A DNA stretch of 9,030 bases from contig CAYQOX010000088.1 in NCBI GenBank assembly GCA_964419335.1, positions 1 to 9,030 of the forward strand, in the 5' to 3' direction. Shown here piece by piece: positions 1-5,616 of this stretch (positions are counted from its first letter, which is position 1; the number at the start of each line of letters is the position of its first letter). Source of the stretch: CAYQOX01 sp964419335. Lineage in GTDB: Bacteria > Hinthialibacterota > Hinthialibacteria > Hinthialibacterales > Hinthialibacteraceae. A program made the translations under genes and the position numbers. The notes beneath the pieces were generated by a model. It did no database searches and was not told the DNA's origin. It saw nothing but the letters and a program-made list of their open reading frames with translations.

Positions 1-240
1 GAAGCACTGATCTACAAACACTAACCTCACTTTTCCCTCTGGAACATCGGTTATATAAAACGATTTTGGCGCATCGTGAATTTTCAAAACCAATTCTTCC
101 GTATCGCCAGGAAGGCTGTTTTCAGCTTGATTCGGGGTGGTTTGTGCCTCGATGGACCGCGGCGTGGGAAAAAAATGGATCGTCCATCTTACGCCAAAAA
201 CAACCGAGCCGATCATCAGGCAAATGATCCACTTTTTCAT
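1..240 (-). CDS. Partial small secreted or membrane-anchored protein of unknown function (3' end outside window)
   Basis: The frame is open for 80 codons from an ATG at 240 down to the left edge with no stop, so the C-terminus is missing. The first residues, MKKWIICLMIGSVVFG, have a positive N-terminus followed by a hydrophobic stretch, which suggests a signal peptide or N-terminal anchor. The rest is polar and exported in character (a Pro/Thr/Asn/Glu-rich linker, then a beta-like stretch containing KSFYITDVPEG). The start lies only 2 bases after the TAA of the upstream gene at 243-683, so the two are very probably one transcript with coupled translation; no strong separate Shine-Dalgarno is visible. 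I do not recognise the family. The role may be linked to the anti-sigma-like membrane protein before it, but this is inference. Confidence 0.6.
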   Translation of the reverse strand, partial: MKKWIICLMIGSVVFGVRWTIHFFPTPRSIEAQTTPNQAENSLPGDTEELVLKIHDAPKSFYITDVPEGKVRLVFVDQCF

Positions 241-242
241 GG

Positions 243-683
243 TTAGTATTCCCAAAGAATCTGAATCGTATCATTCGCCTCATAACCGTGAACCAAATAG
301 GTTTGCCGCTCTTTGTTTTGTCCAACTTTCGTTTCAATCAAGGTTGAATGATCCACGGCGGGAAAAAGCGATAACAATTCTGAATTATTAATCACTCTTT
401 GGTTCGACATCAAAATCGGCTGGGGAGTTTCATTGATCTCCTCATGATTCGAGCCATGAAGAAACAAGTATCCCGTCCCAACGGCCAAGGGGATCACAAG
501 AATCAACACCAGAAATGGAATAATCGGTTGAGAAAGTAATTTGCCGATGAATGAACGTTGTCTCCAGGCGTTTTCAAATGTTTGCCGACATTGTTGAATA
601 TCCGTTTCGGGAATATCTTCCATCAAACCGTATTGAAATCGTTCATCCAGTTTTTCGAGAGAAGGGATTTTTTGCTTGTCCAT
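243..683 (-). CDS. Single-pass membrane protein, anti-sigma-factor-like layout, function unknown
   Basis: This is a complete 146-residue frame. Residues 1-50 are a charged, soluble N-terminal part (MDKQKIPSLEKLDERF at the start); residues about 52-77 form one hydrophobic helix (PIIPFLVLILVIPLAVGTGY); residues 78-146 are a polar, probably extracytoplasmic C-terminal part ending IQILWEY. The ATG at 683 follows an AGGGGAG ribosome site (about 688-694) at short spacing. A short cytoplasmic head, one helix and an outer domain is the usual layout of anti-sigma factors that follow ECF sigma genes, but I see no zinc-binding anti-sigma motif (no HxxxCxxC), so the label is only structural. Its start is 2 bases before the next gene's stop-start junction (1-240). 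The upstream partner is missing: a decayed transposase occupies that place. Confidence 0.65.
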   Translation of the reverse strand: MDKQKIPSLEKLDERFQYGLMEDIPETDIQQCRQTFENAWRQRSFIGKLLSQPIIPFLVLILVIPLAVGTGYLFLHGSNHEEINETPQPILMSNQRVINNSELLSLFPAVDHSTLIETKVGQNKERQTYLVHGYEANDTIQILWEY

Positions 684-770
684 TGTTCTCCCCTTATGAC
701 GATGCGAATTCTTCGGCTCTTCGCCATGAATAATGGATTCACATAAATTTGATAAAAGAGATCGTTACCT

Positions 771-1703
771 CGTTCGGTGATAGCAATTGATCCATGCTTC
801 CCTACGGCTCCCAAGCGTGGTTTGATTCCATAGTTTTTCACAAACTCAGCAAAAGCTTCACCTGTGCAAATCGGCTCCCGGTCGGAAATGATGTGTTTTG
901 GTACTCCATAACTCTCAATCGAGTGTTCCAACGCTGAAATTGTCCAACCGGCGTTTGGGCCCTCCAGGGGAGAGCAGCATAGCAACTTTCGGGAATAATG
1001 ATCAATGGCAACAAGTACATATGCTGGCCACAGGCCCTAACGATTCACAATTGTTCGATCTACACTCCATATATGGTTGGGATAACGAGCCGGAATGAAT
1101 CGCGATTCCTGAGGGTCTTGAGAATTGTTGGAATGTTTATTCTTGCCTTTGAAAGGAGATGGCTCAGGGCGGTTGAGAATATTTCGAACTGTGGAGGCCG
1201 CAATAAAAACTTGGAGAAGACTCAATTGAAGGGAGATTCGAATGCGACCCCAGTGCGGATTGGCTTTCGCGATCTCCCAAACCAGTCGCACTATTTCGTT
1301 CGGTGTTTTGTTTGCCGGTTCAGTTTGCTCTGAAAACATATCTTCAATCTTTCTCATCCATCGAAAAATCGTTGATCGTGCGCCCCAAGCCGGTTCGTGA
1401 GATCGTGTGTCGATACTTGGAAATATTCTTTATACCAAAGAATTAGCCATCGTTCTCGAAGGGTATAGCGCGGTTTCTATTCCTATCTTTTCCATGTTTT
1501 CGATAAATCTCCAATTCGGTTTCCAATTAAAAAATCCGATCACGAAGATATAGAATCTCAATGTTCAGATTATTTTCCTCTCCAGCAAGCTTTCCCATCT
1601 GCCTGATGCGAACCGTTCCCGCCCAACGCGCAGACAAGATAAGAGTCTTCAAGATCAATGAACCCGCCGATTGATTCCCATCCATAGTAATCCCATTTGT
1701 CAT
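771..1703 (-). pseudogene. Decayed, 3'-truncated DDE transposase (rve/integrase-core type, IS3/IS481-like)
   Basis: Reading the minus strand from 1703 gives a transposase broken across three frames. Frame one (1703 to about 1480) is a coiled-coil-like start with YLRDRIF, an in-frame TAA at 1529-1527, then LETELEIYRKH. Frame two (about 1478-1393) reads RYTLRERWLILWYKEYFQVS, leading into a helix-turn-helix. Frame three (about 1392-771) continues ARSTIFRWMRKIE, NKTPNEIVRLVWEIAKANPHW, ASTVRNIL and the catalytic core YPNHIWSVDRT, interrupted by TAG at 1039-1037, then AIDHYSRK, SPLEGPNAGW, PKHIISDRE and GAVGKHGSIAITER. The DDE triad is visible: Asp in WSVD, Asp in IISD, and Glu in ITE exactly 35 residues after the second Asp. 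Recognisable similarity stops right after ITER at 771, so the C-terminal part is lost. It is inactive, with two stops, two frameshifts and a deletion. The family call rests on recalled motifs; the exact IS family is not assigned. Confidence 0.82.
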
Positions 1704-1907
1704 TATTTATTGAAAAGGAACTCTATGATATAATTTCAAATAGTTAGTGGTGGTCCGATTCGCGGTTAACAGCTGCCCCATGTTTCTTGTAGTTTTTTGA
1801 CTCCAAGACTTATTATTTTGCCGCTTAGAAGTTTACATCAAAAATGCGTTCTGGAAGAAAAGATGGATGGGTTAATGCTTTGCTAATTAACTAAGGAGAT
1901 AAACAGA
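1704..1907. other. Intergenic region before the Sde182-like gene, probably containing a lost IS end
   Basis: No gene is visible here. The part next to 1703 should contain the upstream end of the decayed insertion sequence, but its partner end at the 3' side of the transposase is gone, so terminal inverted repeats cannot be established. A TATAAT at 1729-1734 with a TTATTG 16 bases upstream (1707-1712) could be a + strand promoter giving a leader of roughly 170 bases for the gene at 1908; this is weak. A good ribosome site, AAGGAG at 1893-1898, precedes the ATG at 1908 by 9 bases. Confidence 0.4.
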
Positions 1908-3398
1908 ATGAAAACTTTTACGTTCGTTAATCTGATTGAGATGATGCTATTTCTCATTATTGGACTGGTTTGTAGTCCGGCATCGAATGCGGTCGATATG
2001 AATAAATCGCGGCTGGTAATTCTGGCAGACATGGGAAATGAGCCGGATGAGGAGCAGCAGATGGTGCACATGTTAATGTGCTCCAATGAATTCGAAATCG
2101 AAGGGCTGATCGCGGTCACAGGAAAATACTTGAGAAACAACCCCCGGCCTGATTTGTTTCACAAGTTGATCGATGGCTATGCTAAAGTCGTTGATAACCT
2201 CCGTAAGCACGCCGAAGGATGGCCCGAACCAGACGATCTTCATCAGATCACAAAACCGGGACAGTCGAAATACGGGATCGCTGATGTTGGTGATGGCAAA
2301 AGCAGTCCAGGATCAGATCTGCTGATTGACATAATCACGAAGGATGATCCCCGACCTGTCTATGTGGTTATAAATGCTGGCTCTAATACACTTGCCCAGG
2401 CACTTCATGATTACAGCAAGTCCCATAACAAAGATGACGTTGATGCTTTTGTTGGTAAATTGCGTGTATTTGAAAACGGGTCACAGGATAACTGCGGTGC
2501 GGTGATCAATCACCAATACCCTGGCATTCATTGGGTACGCAGCAACTACCAGACCTATTGTTATGGTGGTCCATCGAATGACGGCAGTCCAAACCGGTTA
2601 GGCAAATTGGGACCACATACCTGGCAACCATATGAATATAGCCACATTGGGCAACACCAATGGTCTCTAGAACATATTATAGCTGAGCACGGGCATCTGG
2701 GCCGATTGTATCCATTGCGGTTATTCCATTCTGGGCGATTGTTGTTTCTTGAAGGCGGTGGAACAATTCCATGGATGGGGCTGATACAAAAAGGTGTTGC
2801 CGATATAGATCATCCGCACTGGGGTGGATGGAGTGGACGATATACAAAAGAAAAAGTCAAAAATGTCTGGTCGAGACATGAAGATATTAAAGTAGACGAA
2901 CAAGATTATGCGCCTTTCTATGTGTTTTGCGATGCAAGTGATGAATGGACCGATCTGGAAACGGGAACCAAATATAACAGCGATTATGTTCCAGTCTGGC
3001 GTTGGCGGCGCTCTATGTTCAATGACTTTCAATGCCGCATGGACTGGTGTGTCAAATCGTTTGATAAAGCAAATCATCATCCCAAGGCGATTGTAAATGA
3101 TGACAACAGCGACAGTATTCTGTTTCTAAAAGCAAACGCTGGTGATGAAATTCAGCTTGATGCTTCTTCTTCTACCGATCCAGATGGTGATCAATTAAGT
3201 TACCTATGGTGGATGTATCAAGAATCTGGAACCTATGACCAGAAGATTCATATTAATCATGACAAAAAAGCAAAAGCAAATATTACGATTCCTGAAGATG
3301 CAGGAGGAAAGCAGATTCATATTATCTTGGAAGTAAAAGATGATAACCAGATTGCCTCGTTGTATGATTTTCGACGGATTGTAATTGATGTGGAGTGA
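1908..3398 (+). CDS. Secreted Sde182-like protein (DUF1593 nucleoside hydrolase-like domain plus Ig-like C-terminal domain)
   Basis: This complete 496-residue protein starts at an ATG 9 bases after AAGGAG. Residues 1-28 form a signal peptide with likely cleavage after SNA (residue 28), so it is exported. Residues about 34-390 match the DUF1593 / cellulose-binding Sde182 nucleoside hydrolase-like domain. RLVILADMGNEPDEEQQMVH (35-54) carries the Asp-rich D-x-GNEPD metal-site-like motif. YGIADVGDGKSSPGSD and VYVVINAGSNTLAQAL are further family signatures, with YPGIHWVRSNYQTY later. Residues about 395-496 are a beta-sandwich, Ig/PKD-like domain (LDASSSTDPDGDQLSYLWW), as in the Sde182 C-terminal domain. 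Family members are linked to polysaccharide utilisation; actual hydrolase activity is not established by sequence. The gene stands alone, with decayed genes on both sides and no clear terminator. It has no visible disruption and seems intact. Confidence 0.9.
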   Translation: MKTFTFVNLIEMMLFLIIGLVCSPASNAVDMNKSRLVILADMGNEPDEEQQMVHMLMCSNEFEIEGLIAVTGKYLRNNPRPDLFHKLIDGYAKVVDNLRKHAEGWPEPDDLHQITKPGQSKYGIADVGDGKSSPGSDLLIDIITKDDPRPVYVVINAGSNTLAQALHDYSKSHNKDDVDAFVGKLRVFENGSQDNCGAVINHQYPGIHWVRSNYQTYCYGGPSNDGSPNRLGKLGPHTWQPYEYSHIGQHQWSLEHIIAEHGHLGRLYPLRLFHSGRLLFLEGGGTIPWMGLIQKGVADIDHPHWGGWSGRYTKEKVKNVWSRHEDIKVDEQDYAPFYVFCDASDEWTDLETGTKYNSDYVPVWRWRRSMFNDFQCRMDWCVKSFDKANHHPKAIVNDDNSDSILFLKANAGDEIQLDASSSTDPDGDQLSYLWWMYQESGTYDQKIHINHDKKAKANITIPEDAGGKQIHIILEVKDDNQIASLYDFRRIVIDVE

Positions 3399-3506
3399 AG
3401 AATTTGCTTCTACACACAGTCTGGTAAACAGGCTAAACAAAGAATGAAATAATTGCATTTCAACAAAAAGTACAGATCTGAGTTTTTACCAGGTCATCAG
3501 TATTAG

Positions 3507-3914
3507 CGGTTTCGGAACCCCCTGGCAAACAAATTACGTTTCGCGACCATTGAAGGAGAAAACGTCGTCATCCATCTCGATCCTGACGAAACTGAAGAAT
3601 TATCAGGATCTGTCGCCGCCGAAGCCAATCACTGCCAAGACTAGCAGCAACAAAAGATTTGGAATTAAATATTTGGCAAGATTCACAATCTTTTTGAAAC
3701 TTATACAGACGAAGACGAAACACCGACATCGTTCGAGGATTTTCTCAAAGCTTATTTTACAGGAGAACTCGTAGAGAAGATTCAATCAACAGTACAAAGC
3801 GATCAACTTCAAAGTTTAGATGAACTCAATAATGTCATGCCAGGCTTCGTTATGAATTACAACCGACAATTTTATGACGATATGGGCGAATTTTCTCCGC
3901 CGCTATTCCTTTAG
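3507..3914 (+). pseudogene. Decayed gene of unknown function with two in-frame stops
   Basis: One + strand frame stays protein-like over about 135 codons but is interrupted by TAG at 3642-3644 and TAA at 3666-3668. The first part reads ANKLRFATIEGENVVIHLD, then PDETEELSGSVAAEAN. After the stops it continues IFGKIHNLFETYTDEDETPT, SFEDFLKAYFTGELVEKIQ, SLDELNNVMPGF, and NYNRQFYDDMGEFSPPLFL before a final TAG at 3912-3914. Both parts are acidic, and the reading stays in one frame, which argues that this is a former gene and not chance. No ATG opens the first part, so the original 5' end is also unclear. I do not recognise the family. Competing frames here (for example 3550-3774 in the shifted + frame) are lysine/serine-rich and look like shadows. 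The pseudogene lies between the Sde182-like gene and the putative island end, in keeping with decay of a mobile region. Confidence 0.4.
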
Positions 3915-3980
3915 GGTCCAAAAATTCCGTTTCTTTTCCAGATAATTTCTGGTTTTTTATATTAGCGCGTGTATATTATT

Positions 3981-4020
3981 TTGCCCAAATCTTGCCCAAA
4001 TTTCCGGTAATTTTGGGCAA
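3981..4020. repeat. TTGCCCAAA repeat cluster: two direct copies and one inverted copy
   Basis: TTGCCCAAA occurs at 3981-3989 and again at 3992-4000, with starts 11 bases apart, about one helical turn. Its exact reverse complement TTTGGGCAA lies at 4012-4020. The second and third copies form a 9-base-pair inverted repeat around an 11-base spacer. There is no T-run straight after it, so a simple terminator is not favoured. The position about 105 bases left of the tRNA-Arg fragment fits arm-type binding sites for a tyrosine integrase, or an operator; both are inference. Confidence 0.75.
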
Positions 4021-4125
4021 ACATCGGTAGATTAGGTGATATTCGACAGAAGAGAAAGCATCTTTAATAGTTTGTTTTTTCTTACCTTATGATATTTATT
4101 CTTACTAATGAATACTTATTGGATT

Positions 4126-4171
4126 CGGATTCCTAATCCGTCGGTCGCGCGTTCGAATCGCGCCAGGCGCA
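4126..4171 (+). other. 3' fragment of tRNA-Arg(CCU): putative attachment site scar
   Basis: The segment folds as the 3' part of a tRNA. The anticodon stem CGGA (4126-4129) pairs with TCCG (4137-4140) around the loop TTCCTAA with anticodon CCT at 4132-4134. A variable loop CGGTC follows at 4142-4146. The T stem GCGCG/CGCGC (4147-4151 and 4159-4163) encloses the standard T loop TTCGAAT. The acceptor 3' strand CAGGCGC (4164-4170) and discriminator A (4171) end it. The expected 5' strand GCGCCTG and any D arm are absent: the DNA before it is AT-rich and unrelated. It is therefore not a functional tRNA. Duplicated tRNA 3' halves beginning near the anticodon loop are the typical product of site-specific integration by tyrosine recombinases. 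The orientation places the integrated element to the left of this point. Confidence 0.85.
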
Positions 4172-4182
4172 AAGCCACTACC

Positions 4183-4214
4183 GCCCCTCGGCAGAGGGGC
4201 CCGCTTCGCAGGGC
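4183..4214. repeat. GC-rich stem-loops just downstream of the tRNA fragment
   Basis: A perfect 7-base-pair stem GCCCCTC/GAGGGGC (4183-4189 and 4194-4200) encloses the loop GGCA. An overlapping second hairpin, GCCC (4199-4202) with GGGC (4211-4214) around GCTTCGCA, shares its first bases with the end of the first stem. No T-run follows. It could be the remains of the terminator of the original tRNA transcript, or an unrelated small palindrome. Confidence 0.5.
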
Positions 4215-4370
4215 AAACAAAGAAGAAGACCAAGCCAGGAGGCTTCCTCTTGAAGGGAAGAACATCAGATATCAATACGGCTTTCATTCATTGTACTTCA
4301 CAAAAATAGAATTAAAATTGATTTCTTTTAAGAGTGTGAAAACTAAATATTTCAGCCTGGAGAAGAGCTC

Positions 4371-5549
4371 GTGCTTGAAATCTTACTGAAATTGGATCAG
4401 CTGGGTGTATTGTTTTTCGTTTTAACTGGTGGATTAGCCGTTGCTGGGCATCTGCAAAAACAGGATCGATTGTGTCAATTCGGCTTAATTAGCATGGCCA
4501 TTATTGGGCCCATCACCCTGGGCTTATGCTGGCAGCTTCAATCGATGTACCGGGCGGAAGAAACCTTGTACTGGTCACGCCTGATGGCGGGAAATGCTTC
4601 GCTTCCCTGGATGATCGGAAGTGCAGGGCTCATCGTTGGCAGCGGTTTGGCACTGGGTGCATTCGCATTGAGCGGAAAAGGGAAGAAGATTTACTGGGGT
4701 GGATTCTTTCTCGCCGTAAGTTGGACTATCTTATATTTACATCCAACCCCGCATTATGTTCCCATACCCGATTGGGCAGACAAACTCGTATGGTTTCTTG
4801 TCTTGGTCGGGGGGGCAGCGATATGTATTCTCGTCAACCGAAAATGTCAGAATTTCTTTCAGAGATTACTTTCTCCTCTTGTCTTCGCGGCAGGAATTAT
4901 GGCCTTTGTGTCGACCTCGCTGCTCGCCGCCCATAACTTGGCCCACGATCCCCTTCACCTTGAAAGCATGAGAACAGAACAACGAATCAATGCCATAGGA
5001 TGCTTGGCGTGCCACCATATGAACGGAGCGGGTCCTATGGAACCGGGAGGTAATCTTTCTTCCGTTTCCAGTCGTAATGAGGATGTTCTAAAAAGTTTTC
5101 TCTTGGATCCGAGCGCAGAAAACACAGAGAGATTGAATATTCGAGACAATCCTACCGGTGATATGGCAGGACTTAAACTCACAGAAAAGCAAGTCGACTT
5201 GTTGATCGAGGCCTTGAAAGCAATCTTTGAAGTGCAGCCTCCCACCATGCTAGGTCCGGGTACCGAAGAAGTAGAACACATTCTAACCAAGGAAGAATAT
5301 TCCTGCCTTTCATGTCATTCAGTAAAAGATGCGGGACCTTCCGATGGGGGCTTGGGCGGTCCCTTGGAAAATGCCGCTCAACACAGCAAGGAAACGATTG
5401 TTCAATGGCTTATGAATCCTACGCAAGAAAATGCAGAGGCACTGGGAATTCGTGAAACCCCCATGGGGGCCATGTCGGCGTTTAAACTCTCTGAAGAAGA
5501 GGCCACCACGATGGCAGAATGGCTCATCACCTTAGAACCCAAGGAATAA
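4371..5549 (+). CDS. Six-helix membrane protein fused to tandem cytochrome c domains (diheme cytochrome c)
   Basis: The 392-residue protein starts at GTG 4371, 7 bases after GGAGA (4359-4363). Residues 1-190 contain about six hydrophobic helices (near 8-26, 35-53, 75-98, 106-122, 139-156, 165-186). Two c-type heme motifs follow: C211-LA-CH215 and C312-LS-CH316. Each has a fitting Met axial-ligand candidate, M265 in TGDMAGLKL and M368 in MGAMSAFKL. The two heme domains are an internal duplication: ENTERLNIRDNPTGDM aligns with ENAEALGIRETPMGAM, each followed by an amphipathic helix. The heme domains should face the periplasm, where c-type hemes are attached. The likely role is electron transfer between the membrane pool or a respiratory complex and a periplasmic acceptor; partner and substrate are not shown. 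There is no catalytic oxidase motif. The gene ends before a terminator shared with the convergent peptidase. Confidence 0.88.
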   Translation: MLEILLKLDQLGVLFFVLTGGLAVAGHLQKQDRLCQFGLISMAIIGPITLGLCWQLQSMYRAEETLYWSRLMAGNASLPWMIGSAGLIVGSGLALGAFALSGKGKKIYWGGFFLAVSWTILYLHPTPHYVPIPDWADKLVWFLVLVGGAAICILVNRKCQNFFQRLLSPLVFAAGIMAFVSTSLLAAHNLAHDPLHLESMRTEQRINAIGCLACHHMNGAGPMEPGGNLSSVSSRNEDVLKSFLLDPSAENTERLNIRDNPTGDMAGLKLTEKQVDLLIEALKAIFEVQPPTMLGPGTEEVEHILTKEEYSCLSCHSVKDAGPSDGGLGGPLENAAQHSKETIVQWLMNPTQENAEALGIRETPMGAMSAFKLSEEEATTMAEWLITLEPKE

Positions 5550-5571
5550 CCCATTATATTGTTGTAAATGA

Positions 5572-5600
5572 AAGGGGACAGCCGTCAATCGTGTCCCCTT
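5572..5600. terminator. Bidirectional hairpin terminator between convergent genes
   Basis: A perfect 9-base-pair stem AAGGGGACA (5572-5580) with TGTCCCCTT (5592-5600) surrounds an 11-base loop. It lies between the stop of the diheme gene (5549) and the stop of the minus-strand peptidase (5617). It is followed by a pyrimidine-rich stretch on the + strand and has A-rich DNA on the other side, so it could end both transcripts. Confidence 0.75.
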
Positions 5601-5616
5601 CTCTATTTCTCATCCC

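Larger units (their letters stand above)
3399..4370. other. Long non-coding stretch at the inferred island boundary
   Basis: No intact gene is supported across these roughly 970 bases. From left to right it holds about 100 bases of featureless AT-rich DNA, the decayed frame at 3507-3914, the TTGCCCAAA repeat cluster (3981-4020), an AT-rich stretch (about 4021-4120), the tRNA-Arg 3' fragment (4126-4171), stem-loops at 4183-4214, and the leader of the diheme gene. The two frames that run over the tRNA fragment (4108-4389 on + and 4105-4287 on -) are not believed to be genes. Confidence 0.6.

Noticed and set aside
623..985. A separate 120-residue gene on the minus strand
   Set aside because: Its first half is the in-frame continuation of the transposase after the TAG at 1037-1039, and its tail runs over the start of the gene at 243-683; it is not an independent gene.
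3550..3774. Plus-strand 74-residue Lys/Ser-rich frame and its minus-strand counterpart at 3603-3785
   Set aside because: Both lie over the more protein-like acidic frame at 3507-3914 and show no motif or ribosome site; they look like shadows of it.
3507..3914. Stop-codon recoding to explain in-frame TAG and TAA
   Set aside because: Intact neighbours end with TAA, TAG and TGA, so none of the three stops appears reassigned; decay is simpler.
4105..4287. Minus-strand 60-residue frame containing AIRTRDRRIRNP
   Set aside because: It is the antisense of the tRNA-Arg fragment; arginine-rich frames of this kind are a well-known false call opposite tRNA genes.
4108..4389. Plus-strand 93-residue frame over the tRNA fragment and into the diheme gene
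   Set aside because: It reads through the structured tRNA fragment and hairpins, has a biased composition, and overlaps the well-supported GTG start at 4371.
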